Assembly (NCBI RefSeq): GCF_001368915.1
Contig: NZ_CSTE01000004.1
Location: forward strand, 124,001-188,000
Length of the DNA: 64,000 nt
Source: Haloferax massiliensis
Lineage (GTDB): Archaea; Halobacteriota; Halobacteria; Halobacteriales; Haloferacaceae
Direction: 5' to 3'
Shown: piece after piece, positions 37,512-46,400 of the stretch
How the letters are laid out: each line of letters starts with the position of its first letter
Numbering within the stretch: the stretch's first letter is position 1
Notes under the pieces: generated by a model
Databases searched by the model: none
Told to the model about the DNA's origin: nothing
The model's input: only the letters and a program-made list of their open reading frames with translations
Translations under genes and position numbers: made by a program

Positions 37512-37526
37512 ACGTCGTGGTACAGT
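37502..37526. repeat. Inverted repeat over the start codon of the TIM-barrel gene
   Basis: ACTGTACCA (37502-37510) and TGGTACAGT (37518-37526) are perfect 9-bp arms around a 7-base spacer. On the minus strand the ATG at 37511 lies at the inner edge of one arm. It could be an operator or an RNA hairpin hiding the start codon. Confidence 0.6.
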
Positions 37527-37534
37527 CACACATG

Positions 37535-37549
37535 AATAATTGTTTTGGT
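37535..37549 (-). promoter_or_regulatory. Promoter of the ebo-like TIM-barrel gene
   Basis: ACCAAAACAATTATT (minus strand) begins with a BRE-like ACCAAAA and ends in a TATA-like stretch 24 bases before the ATG. It matches 13 of 15 bases of the element in front of the TatD-family gene at 40299. Confidence 0.55.
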
Positions 37550-37605
37550 ACTGCCAACGTCCGAGACGGAGCGCGATGTCTCCGTCGCCGACGCGCCGGA
37601 CCAGT

Positions 37606-38568
37606 TCACGACACGTCGAACGCCGACGAGAGGCCGACCGCGGGGACGACGAACGCCGCCGCGACGACGCCCCACGCGGGACTCAGCAGTCCGGCGACCG
37701 CTGCGTTCAGCACGACGAGTCCGAGGACGCACGTACCGACCGCGGGGCCGATGGTGCCCGGTCGGGGGTCGGCGTAGGCGGTCAGGAGGTCGCGGCCGGT
37801 CCACGCCGCGAACCAGACGAGGAGTCCGCCGGCCACGGCGAGCGTCGCGGAGTCGGCTGGGTCGACGCCGACCGTCGCGGCGGCCGCGACCACCGACCCG
37901 ACCGCGAGTCCGACGCCGGCTATCCCGACCAGCGCCGCCCGCGAGTCGCCCGCGCCGGTCTCCCGCTCGGCCATGTACGTGACGCCGGCGATGTAGAGCG
38001 CGACGACGACCGGAACGAGGTACACCCACGCCGGGACCGTCAGGGCCGTCGGAGCGGAGGGCGACCCCGCGACGACCGCCATGCCGAGGGCGACGTTCGC
38101 CCCCCGACAGCCACCCATCGCCGCGAAGCCGAGCGGCGTGTCCTTGAGCGCGCCGTCGTAGAGCGCGACGAGCGTACCGAGGGCGGCGGCGACGAGGCCG
38201 GTGGTCGGTCCCCCGGCGGCCGCGGCGACGACGACGCCGGCACAGAGGAGTGCGACGCCGAGATTTCTCGCTCGCGTGCGCGACACGTCCCCCGACGGAA
38301 TCGGTCGCTCCGGGCGGTGCCGGGCGTCCTCGCCGGCGTCGGCGTAGTCGTTGAGCGTCGTACCCGCCGCGTACAGCAGGACCGAGGCGAGCGCGACGCT
38401 GGCGAGCGACGACAGCGGGACCGACGGGCGACCGCCGCTGACCAGTACCGCCCCGAGGATGACGTCGGGCGGCGCGGTGAACAGGTTCGGGGCGCGGACG
38501 AGTCTGGCGAGGCTCGAAAGCGAGCGTCGAAGGTCGCCGGCCGCGGGTGTGGCGTTCGTTCGATTCAT
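37606..38568 (-). CDS. UbiA-family prenyltransferase, EboC-like
   Basis: 320 residues with about nine hydrophobic segments. The motif NDYADAGEDARHRPERPIPS is the first Asp-rich site of UbiA enzymes, which binds the prenyl diphosphate through Mg2+. The N-terminal LVRAPNLFTAPPDVILGAVL is characteristic of the EboC branch. GALKDTPLGFAAMGGCRGAN occupies the region between the two Asp motifs. It lies 45 bases after the second TIM-barrel gene. By analogy with the bacterial ebo cluster it attaches or presents a prenylated intermediate at the membrane. Confidence 0.85.
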   Translation of the reverse strand: MNRTNATPAAGDLRRSLSSLARLVRAPNLFTAPPDVILGAVLVSGGRPSVPLSSLASVALASVLLYAAGTTLNDYADAGEDARHRPERPIPSGDVSRTRARNLGVALLCAGVVVAAAAGGPTTGLVAAALGTLVALYDGALKDTPLGFAAMGGCRGANVALGMAVVAGSPSAPTALTVPAWVYLVPVVVALYIAGVTYMAERETGAGDSRAALVGIAGVGLAVGSVVAAAATVGVDPADSATLAVAGGLLVWFAAWTGRDLLTAYADPRPGTIGPAVGTCVLGLVVLNAAVAGLLSPAWGVVAAAFVVPAVGLSSAFDVS

Positions 38569-38613
38569 CGTCGGTCAGTCGCCCGGACGGGGATTCGTGT
38601 CCGACTCGGGCGG

Positions 38614-39489
38614 TCAGGCCCAGCCATGGGCTTCGAGGTACTCCATCGCGGTCCGGGCCGTCTCCGCCGCGGTCTCTTGGTAGGGGTACAGTTCGACCGT
38701 GACGTAGCCGTCGTAGCCGGTCGCTTCGACCGCGTCGAGGAAGCCGTCGATGTCCATCGCCCCCTCGCCGAGTTGGGTGTGTTCGTGGGTGCGGTCCGCG
38801 GGGATGTCTTCGAGGTGGTAGTGCGGCGTGTAAGGCGCGAGCGTCTCCACCAGTTCGACCGGGTCCTCGCCGACCGAGTAGAAGTGTCCCGCGTCGAAGT
38901 TACAGCCGATACGGGGCGAGTCGACCCGGTCGACGAGGTCGAGGAAGTCCTCGGAGGTCTCGATGAGCAGGTGCGGTTCGGGTTCGACCAGCACGTCGAC
39001 CCCGAGTTTCTCCGCGGCGTCGGCGACCTCGCGGAGGCCCCGGACGAGCGCGTCGAGCGCATCGGCCCGCGACATGCGCTCCGGGACCGGCCCGCCCGGC
39101 GGAACCGAGATGCTCTCCGAGCCGAGCGCGGCCGCGGTTGCGAGCGCGTTCTTCGTGTGCTCGACCCGCGCCTGTCGGTCCTCGGGGTCGAGTTCGACGA
39201 ACGAGGGGTGGTGAAACGCCTCGGTATCGCGGTTGAACGTCGCCGCCCGACTCTCCGCGGAGGGCTCGATGGCGCTGAGCATGAACGCGTTGCAGTTGCT
39301 GACTTCGATACCGCAGTCGTCGAGGAGCGTCCGAGCGCGTTCGAGGTCGTCGCCGTCGGCCGTCCCCGGGAACAGGTGCGGGTCGTCGAGCAGGATTTCG
39401 ACGCCGTCGTAGCCGGCGTCGGCTATCGCCTCGACGCCCTCGGTGAGAGTTCGCTGCCGGAACGCGTTCATCGAGAAGCCGAACTCCAT
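38614..39489 (-). CDS. Xylose-isomerase-like TIM barrel, ebo-cluster copy 2
   Basis: 291 residues, 3 bases after the TatD-type gene and ahead of the UbiA gene, so co-transcribed. It aligns with copy 1 throughout: FSMNAFRQRTLTEGVEAIAD, VLVEPEPHLLIETS, IGCNFDAGHFYSVGEDP, HYHLEDIPADRTHEH, LGEGAMDIDGF and VTVELYPYQ. The metal-binding Glu, Asp, His and Glu positions are kept in both. Two paralogues may act on successive stereocentres or form a heteromer. In bacterial ebo clusters this role belongs to the single EboE TIM barrel. Confidence 0.85.
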   Translation of the reverse strand: MEFGFSMNAFRQRTLTEGVEAIADAGYDGVEILLDDPHLFPGTADGDDLERARTLLDDCGIEVSNCNAFMLSAIEPSAESRAATFNRDTEAFHHPSFVELDPEDRQARVEHTKNALATAAALGSESISVPPGGPVPERMSRADALDALVRGLREVADAAEKLGVDVLVEPEPHLLIETSEDFLDLVDRVDSPRIGCNFDAGHFYSVGEDPVELVETLAPYTPHYHLEDIPADRTHEHTQLGEGAMDIDGFLDAVEATGYDGYVTVELYPYQETAAETARTAMEYLEAHGWA

Positions 39490-39492
39490 CGG

Positions 39493-40299
39493 TCACACCT
39501 CGTAGTGGAAGTTCGGCGACTGGCCGAAGAACTCCCGCGGGTTGTCGTAGACGACCTTTCGGACCTCGTCTCGGTCCCAGCCGCGGTCGAGCATCTTGTC
39601 TCGGGCTTTCGGAACCGCGAGCGGGTCCGAGGGGTCCCAGTCGGCGGCGCTGTTGAGCAACATCTTGTCGGTGCCGTACTCTTCGAGGATGTCGATGGTC
39701 GTCTCGGCGTCTATCTTCCCGGGGTAGAGCGTGAAGCCGAGCCAGCAGTCGGTCTGCAGCGAGATATCGACCGTGTTCTCGGTGTTGTGGTCGATGACGA
39801 TTCGCTCTTCGGTCACGTCTTCCTCCCGAATCATCTCGACGAGTCGCTCGGTCCCCTCGGGCTTCTGGGTGTGCGGGGTGTGGATGATGACCGGCAGTTC
39901 GCGCTCCTCCGCCATCCTGAGTTGGCGTCTGAACGCGTACTCCTCGGCGTCGGTCCCCTGGTCCAGCCCGATTTCGCCGAGGCCGACGACGTGCTCTCGG
40001 TCGAGGTACTCGGGAAGACCGTCCATCACCGCCTCGGCCATCTCGGGGTAGTTCGCCTCCTTGGGTTCGAGGCCGACGGTGACGTAGTGGTCGATGCCCG
40101 CCGCCCGCTCCGCCCGGTCGGTCTCGAACTCGATTATCTGCTCGAAGTAGTCGAAGAACGACGCCGCGTGTCGCTTGTCCGTCCCGCTCCAGAACGCCGG
40201 TTCGACGCAGCATTCCACGCCCGCGAGCCGGGCGCGCTCGTAGTCGCTCGTCGACCGAGAGACCATGTGCATGTGCGGGTCGATAATTGGTATCGACAT
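39493..40299 (-). CDS. TatD-family metal hydrolase, EboB-like
   Basis: 268 residues of the amidohydrolase/TatD fold. Metal-site residues: IDPHMHMVSR, VVGLGEIGLDQG, LPVIIHTPHTQKPEG, RIVIDHNTENT and LNSAADWDPSDPL. The start IIDPHMHMVSRSTSDYE and CCVEPAFWSGTDKRHAASFF match the EboB branch as I know it, rather than housekeeping TatD nucleases. It is the first gene of the minus-strand operon EboB-TIM barrel-EboC. Probable role: hydrolysis of a small-molecule intermediate. Confidence 0.88.
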   Translation of the reverse strand: MSIPIIDPHMHMVSRSTSDYERARLAGVECCVEPAFWSGTDKRHAASFFDYFEQIIEFETDRAERAAGIDHYVTVGLEPKEANYPEMAEAVMDGLPEYLDREHVVGLGEIGLDQGTDAEEYAFRRQLRMAEERELPVIIHTPHTQKPEGTERLVEMIREEDVTEERIVIDHNTENTVDISLQTDCWLGFTLYPGKIDAETTIDILEEYGTDKMLLNSAADWDPSDPLAVPKARDKMLDRGWDRDEVRKVVYDNPREFFGQSPNFHYEV

Positions 40300-40324
40300 G
40301 TGACCTACCTCTCTGATGGTAGTT

Positions 40325-40339
40325 AATCATTGTTTCGGT
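40325..40339 (-). promoter_or_regulatory. Promoter of the EboB-like operon
   Basis: ACCGAAACAATGATT (minus strand) ends 26 bases before the ATG at 40299. It nearly repeats the element at 37535-37549, suggesting that the two transcripts are co-regulated. Confidence 0.55.
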
Positions 40340-40444
40340 GGGTTCGATGACGACGCCGGAGTGGGGGACGAAACGCCCGACCGAGGCGACCCCGCACGCC
40401 GGCGGAGACAGCTATTTACTCGTCCGCGCCGACGCCGTAGTCGC

Positions 40445-40654
40445 ATGCCGGAACACTGTCCGTTCTGCGGCGAGCCGATAGAATCGAACCGCGTCACCCC
40501 CGAGGACGGCCGTCCCTACGAGGAGTGGCGCTGCGTCGACTGCGACGAGACGTGGCGACACCCCGAGGAGACGGTCCTCGACCGGAACCTCGACTTCAGC
40601 AAGCACGGCGACCAACTCGACAGGCGGGACGCCGACACCTCCCTCGACTGGTGA
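40445..40654 (+). CDS. Small zinc-ribbon protein
   Basis: 69 residues from ATG 40445. Two Cys pairs (EHCPFCGEPIE and WRCVDCDETW) form a rubredoxin-like zinc knuckle, followed by an acidic tail. Small haloarchaeal proteins of this sort are common and mostly uncharacterised. It lies 80 bases ahead of the inositol-phosphate synthase gene in the same direction, so it may be part of the ebo-like region, although an AT-rich promoter-like stretch lies in between. GC-rich context and good codon use support it as real. Confidence 0.75.
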   Translation: MPEHCPFCGEPIESNRVTPEDGRPYEEWRCVDCDETWRHPEETVLDRNLDFSKHGDQLDRRDADTSLDW

Positions 40655-40733
40655 GCGGTCGCCCCCGGCATCGGCGCGGAAACAACATGATTGACGGACA
40701 AGGTTATGTATCGCCCACCGCAATCGTGAGTCG

Positions 40734-41930
40734 ATGACAGTCGGAGTGTGGATTATCGGAGCCAGAGGTAACGTCGCGAGCGTCTCGATGACCGGCGCGC
40801 GCGCAATCGCACGCGGAGTCGCGGACACGACCGGAATGGTGACGGCCCGCGAACCGGTGGCCGCGCTGGACCTTCCCGCCGTCGACGACCTCGTGTTCGG
40901 GGGCCACGACATCCGGTCCCAGCGCATCGAGGAGACCGCCGAGGAGATGGCGGGTCACGGCGGCGTCGTGGCACCCGACACCCTCGACGCGGTCCGCGAG
41001 GACCTGCGCGAAATCGACGAGCGGGTCGAACTCGGGACCGCCCGGCGGTGCGGCGAGGCGGTCGAGGGGATGTCCTCGGAGACGGCGAGCGCCGACGTGG
41101 CCGTCGCCGACATCGTCGAGGAGATACGGGCCGACTACGCCGCCTTCGCCGACTCGCAGGACGTCGACCGGCTGGTCGTCGTGAACGCCGCGTCGACCGA
41201 GCCGCCGATTCCGACGCCCGGCGACTACGAGACAGTGGAGGCGTTCGAGACGGCGGTCGAGCGCGACGACCCGAACCTCCCCGCGAGCGCCCTGTACGCC
41301 TACGCGGCGCTCCTCGACGGCCACCCGTACGTCAACTTCACGCCCAGTACCGGGTCCTCGCTCGGCGGCCTGCGCGAACTCGCGGAGCGAAACGGCGTCC
41401 CGCACATGGGCCGCGACGGGAAGACCGGCGAGACGCTGATGAAGTCCGCGCTCGGACCGATGTTCGCGGGGCGGAACCTGCGCGTCCTCTCGTGGGAGGG
41501 CCACAACATCCTCGGCAACAGCGACGGACTCGTCCTCGAAGACGACGCCAACAAGGCGGGGAAGATAGAGAGCAAGGGGGGCCTGCTGGACGATATTCTC
41601 GGCTACGAGACCCACAACGCCGTCCGCATCGACTACACGCCGTCGCTCGGCGACTGGAAGACCGCGTGGGACCACGTCCACTTCGAGGGCTTCCTCGGGA
41701 CGGAGATGAAGATGCAGTTCACGTGGGAGGGAGCCGACTCGGCGCTCGCCGCGCCGCTCGTTCTCGACTTGGTCCGGTTGGCCGCCTTCGCCGACGAGCG
41801 CGGCGAGGGCGGGACGATGCCGCACCTCGCGTCCTTCTTCAAGTCGCCCGAGGGCGTCGACAGCCACGAACTGTCCGAGCAGTTCCGACTCCTCTACGAC
41901 TACGCGGAGCGCCACGCGGAGGGACTGTGA
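40734..41930 (+). CDS. ino1: Inositol-3-phosphate synthase
   Basis: 398 residues, full length for the archaeal enzyme. NAD-binding motif VWIIGARGNVASVSM at the N-terminus; catalytic-domain motifs PYVNFTPSTGSSLGG, MGRDGKTGETLMKSALGPMF, GHNILGNSDGLVL, RIDYTPSLGDWKTAWDHVHF and FLGTEMKMQF. It converts glucose-6-phosphate to inositol-3-phosphate, the first step to inositol. GGTTATGTAT about 25 bases upstream is the likely promoter, and the next gene overlaps its stop. In this cluster it takes the place of EboD, the dehydroquinate-synthase-like sugar-phosphate cyclase of bacteria. Confidence 0.92.
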   Translation: MTVGVWIIGARGNVASVSMTGARAIARGVADTTGMVTAREPVAALDLPAVDDLVFGGHDIRSQRIEETAEEMAGHGGVVAPDTLDAVREDLREIDERVELGTARRCGEAVEGMSSETASADVAVADIVEEIRADYAAFADSQDVDRLVVVNAASTEPPIPTPGDYETVEAFETAVERDDPNLPASALYAYAALLDGHPYVNFTPSTGSSLGGLRELAERNGVPHMGRDGKTGETLMKSALGPMFAGRNLRVLSWEGHNILGNSDGLVLEDDANKAGKIESKGGLLDDILGYETHNAVRIDYTPSLGDWKTAWDHVHFEGFLGTEMKMQFTWEGADSALAAPLVLDLVRLAAFADERGEGGTMPHLASFFKSPEGVDSHELSEQFRLLYDYAERHAEGL

Positions 41931-43327
41931 CGACTCACAGTCCCTCGAACGCGAGTGCGCCCGGTGCCGGTCGCGTCGTCGTCCTCGATATCGTCGGACT
42001 CCAGCAGGAACACCTCGACGAGGGGCTGGCACCGAACGTCGCCGACCTGCTCGCCGGAAAGCCGTCCGGGGCGCTCGAACCCTCGTTTCCGAGCGTCACC
42101 GTCCCCGCGCAGACCACGCTCTCGACCGGGCGGTCGCCCGCGGCCCACGGCGACGTGTCCAGCGGCGAGTTCGACCGCGAGCGCCAGGTCGCCGAGTTCT
42201 GGGAGCGCGACCGGGGGACGCGAACCCGACTGTGGGAGGCCGCGAGCGACGAGGCCGGACTCACGACCGGCGCGCTGTTCTTCCAACACCTCATCGGGAC
42301 GAGCGCCGACGTGGCCGTCACGCCGTCGCCCATCGAGGACGAGGACAACACCCTCGTCGAGATGGACTGCTGGACGAACCCCGACGGCTTCTACGACGGC
42401 CTCCGCGAGGAGTACGGCCACTTCCCGCTGCACAACTACTGGGGGCCGGTCGCCGACGAGCGGAGCAGCGAGTGGATTCTCGCGGCCGCGCGGGAGTCGA
42501 TAGCGCGGTCCGACCCGGACCTGCTGTGGGTGTACGTGCCGCACCTCGACTACGACGCCCAGCGGCACGGCCCCGACTCGCCTGAACTCCGGGAGGCGGT
42601 GGGCGTCGTCGACGACCTCGTCGGCGAGTTCCTCAACTGGCTCGAAGCGACGTCCCGCTGGTCCGAGACGGCGGTCGGCGTCGTCAACGAGTACGGCATC
42701 AACGCGGTCGACACCCCGGTATTTCCGAACCGAGCGCTCCGCGAGGCGGGCCTGCTCTCCGTGCGCGACGACGGCGATGGCGGCGAGGAGGTCGATATCG
42801 CCGCGTCGTCGGCGTTCGCCATGGTCGACCACCAAATCGCGCACGTGTACACCGACCGGCCGGCGGCCGCCCGAGAGGTGCTCGAAGCGCTCCCCGGCGT
42901 CGACGCGGTGCTCGAAGGCGAGGCGCGGGGCGACGCGGACCACCCGAACGCCGGCGACCTCGTCGTCGTCTCGGACGCGGACGCGTGGTTCCAGTACTAC
43001 TGGTGGACCGATGACGCCGACGCGCCGTCGTACGCGACGGAGATGGACATCCACGCCAAGCCCGGCTTCGACCCGTGCGAACTGTTCCTCGGCGACGAGG
43101 GACTCGTGACGCTCGACCCGACGAAAGTGTCCGGGTCGCACGGTCGCGTCGACCCAGACACGCACGGCTTCTACGGCTTCGGCGGGCCGGCGGCGCCCGA
43201 CGGCTCATCCGGTGGCGTCGTCGATGCCCGGCGGTTCGCCCCGACGGTCGCTGACCTCCTCGGCATCGCGGACGACGTGTCGCTCGGGTTCGAGCGCCCG
43301 TCGCTGTTCGCCGGGCCGCGAGCGTAG
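41927..43327 (+). CDS. Type I phosphodiesterase / alkaline-phosphatase-fold protein, EboF-like
   Basis: 466 residues starting with GTG 41927, inside the ino1 stop (GTGA overlap). Alkaline-phosphatase superfamily motifs: the nucleophile Thr region SFPSVTVPAQTTLSTGRSPA, then YVPHLDYDAQRHGPDS, AFAMVDHQIAHVYT and KVSGSHGRVDP for the metal ligands. The usual S-D-H-G site reads VVNEYGINAVDTP, a variant I associate with the EboF branch. No signal peptide is seen. Translational coupling to ino1 means that the two act on one pathway, probably hydrolysing a phosphodiester of an inositol-type intermediate. Confidence 0.85.
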   Translation: MTTHSPSNASAPGAGRVVVLDIVGLQQEHLDEGLAPNVADLLAGKPSGALEPSFPSVTVPAQTTLSTGRSPAAHGDVSSGEFDRERQVAEFWERDRGTRTRLWEAASDEAGLTTGALFFQHLIGTSADVAVTPSPIEDEDNTLVEMDCWTNPDGFYDGLREEYGHFPLHNYWGPVADERSSEWILAAARESIARSDPDLLWVYVPHLDYDAQRHGPDSPELREAVGVVDDLVGEFLNWLEATSRWSETAVGVVNEYGINAVDTPVFPNRALREAGLLSVRDDGDGGEEVDIAASSAFAMVDHQIAHVYTDRPAAAREVLEALPGVDAVLEGEARGDADHPNAGDLVVVSDADAWFQYYWWTDDADAPSYATEMDIHAKPGFDPCELFLGDEGLVTLDPTKVSGSHGRVDPDTHGFYGFGGPAAPDGSSGGVVDARRFAPTVADLLGIADDVSLGFERPSLFAGPRA

Positions 43328-43444
43328 CTTCGCCACCGCCATCGCCGCGGCGCGCTTGGCGCACTGATTTTCCGCGTCGCTCGGTTCGAGTTCGATACGA
43401 AAGAAAAGACGCCGCGGACCGCAGTCGGAACGGGGTTCGCCCGC

Positions 43445-46400
43445 TCAGTTACTCGAACTCGCGATTTCGATGGTGCCGCGCATCCGGAAGCTGTGGGCGC
43501 GACAGACGTACTCCGCCATCGAGTCGGTGACGGTGAACGTGACGCTCTGTGACTCGCCCTGCGTCGCGAGGTACGACGTGGAGATGTCGTTGACGACGGA
43601 GTCGTCGCCGTTGACGACCTCGAAGTTGTGGGGCGCGCCGTTTCGGTTCGTCCACGTGACCGTGTACTCGCCGCCGGCTTCGAGGGTGAGCGTCGGGTTC
43701 GTCGCGTCCGCGATACCGGACGGCGCGACGCCGGTCCAACCCTCGTTGCTCTCGGCTTCGAGTTCGATGGTCGACCCGGACGGGATGACATCGCTGCCGC
43801 CGTCGTCGCTACCGCCGTCGTCGCTGCCATCGCCGCCGGTCGCATCGACGTGTTCGGTGACGCGGTCGTAGACGAGTTCCAGCCCGTTGCCGGAGCCGCC
43901 GATGCGCGTCAGTTCGGTGTCGTCGAACCACGCGGTGCCGGTGGCGTTGCCCCAGCCGCCGAACAGCAGGTTGAACTGGAACTCGCCGGGCGACGCGCCG
44001 GTCGAGAACGTCGTTTCGAGCAGTTGCCAGTCGTCGACGGGGTCGGTGTAGTAGTCGGTGACAGAGCCCTGTCCGAGCGAGTGGACGTTGATGGTGACGC
44101 CGTAGGAGCTTCCGATTTCGCCGAAGCCGTCCTCGGAGTTGCTGAAGTCGTCCGAGGTCCTGACCCACGCCCGGAAGCGGTACTCGGAGTTCGGTTCGAG
44201 GTCGTCGCGGTACTGCGACCACGACGCGTCCGCGCCCTCCGTGGAGTCGACGCGAACGCTGTAATCACCCGTCCGCGCCACGTCCGAGGTGTAGGTGAAC
44301 TCGGCCGTGCCGCCGTAGGTGATTCCCTCCCAGTTCGCCGGCCCCTCGGGGTCCGACGACGAGTCGGTGTCCGCGGCCTCTTCGAACGAGGCGTTCGGCA
44401 GGAGGTTGTTCCCGTCGGGGTCGGTCAGCGAGACGTTGTCGAACCACGCCGTCCCCGTCGCGTTGCCGAAGCCGCCGAACAGACAGTTAATCTGGACCGT
44501 CGAGGTGTCGGCACCCGTCGTGAACGTGGTGCTCACCTCGGTCCAGTCGTTCGTTCCGGTCAGCGGGTCGGTCTCGAAGTCAGTGCTGTGGACGTTGAAC
44601 AGCGCGCCGCGGGCCGAGTCGCTCGCCTGCACGTTCTCGGTTCGAATCCAGCCGCTGAGGGTGTACTCCGTCTCGGGCTGGACCGAGATGCCGTCGGCGA
44701 GCCAGACCGCGTCCGCGCCCTCGGTGGACGAGATTTGGACGCTCTGACTGCCGTCTTGGCCCGCGTCCGCGTAGGTGTACTCGGCGGTCCCCGCGAACGT
44801 GTTCGTCGTCCAGTCGGCGGGCATCGAGGATTCGCTCCCGCCGGTGCTCTCTTCGAACGAGCCGTTCGAGAGCACGTCGGTTCCGTCCGGGTCGGTCAAC
44901 GAGACGCCGTCGAACCACGCCGTGCCGGTCGCCTCGCCGTAGCCGCCGAACAGGCAGTTAATCTGGAGCTCTTCGAGGTCGCCGCTGTTGACGGTGGTGC
45001 TCACCTCCGTCCAGTCGTTGGTGCCGGTCAGTCCGGACGGAATCGTGTCCCACTGCGTGCCCGAGTCCGCGTTCGCTATCTGCTCGACGCTGATGGTCGC
45101 GCCGAGCGGCCCCTCGCCGATTGCGGTGCCGTCAACGAGTTGGACGTTGTCGGTCTTGACGTAGGCGGAGAGCGTGTACTCGGTGTTCGGGTCGACCGCG
45201 ACCGTCGCGTTCCACGACGCGTCCGCGCCCTCGGTGGACGAGACTTGGACGCTCCGGTCGCCCTCGTAGCCGGTCTCGGCGTACGAAAACTCGGGCGAGC
45301 CGGAGTAGCCCGTGTTCGACCAGCCGACGGGCATCGCGTCGGAGTCGCCGGTGTCGCCGCCGACGGGCGTCTCGAACGAGGGGTTCTCGATGAGGTTCGG
45401 GAGGTCGTCGCCGGTGTCGCCGCCGTCGCTCGTGTCCTCGTTGGCCTCGTACGCTGGGATGAAGCCGTCGGCGTGGGTCGCGCCGGCGAGCGACGCCGCG
45501 TCCACGAGGACCGTGTCCCGGTAGTTCGACTCGTCGCTAATCATCTGGTAGACCGCCTCGCCGGAGGCGTCGTCGGCCGGCGTCTGCGCGAGCGCGACGA
45601 GCGCCCACATGGCGACCCGACCGTCCTCGTCGTTGAGGAGGTCGTTGTCGAGAATCGCCCCCCGCGTGTCCGTCGTCGAGGGGAGGACGCGGAGTGCGGT
45701 GAGTCTGACGCCCGGCGAGGAGTGCGTCAGCGCGCCGAGCGCGGCCTGAATCGCGGTGCTGTTCCCGGTGTCGGCGTCGAGCGCGCCGAGGCCGTGCATC
45801 GTCCACAGCGCGTGAATCGCCGCCGGGTCGAGGCCGACCTCGTCGAGCGTCTCCGTCGTGACGAGGTCGACGAGCGAGGAGAGCGCGCCCGTCTCGTTCC
45901 GTTCGACCAACAGCCGCTGGGCCGTCCGCCGCCAGAACATGTTCGAACTCGACAGCGCCTCGACGAGTTCAGAGACGCTCGCGTCCGCGAGGTCGGTCGG
46001 CTCGTAGCCGTCGTCGTCGCCGTAGACGACGCGGAAGAGCCGGGCGGTCGCGTGGTCGCGTACCTCGGACATGTACGCGTTCCCGGGGCCGTTGTCGAAG
46101 CCGTCGGGTGTCGGGTTGTGCTGGTAGATGTAGTTGTACCAGTCGATGAACCACAGCATACCGTCCGGACCGACCGAGGAGTACGACGGCGCGAACCACG
46201 CGTCTGTCGCGCCCGCGATGTTGTGGGCGTAGTGGTTGGTGTACCCCGCGCCGTCCTGCGAGAGGAAGAACGTCCCGAGGAGGTGTCCCGTTCCGCCGCC
46301 GACGAAGCCGGTGTTGTTCCAGTACTTCTCGGGATATTCACGCGCCGTGTAGATGGTGTGGCCGGTCGCCGCGGTGTACCCGCCGTGGAGGTCGACCTGC

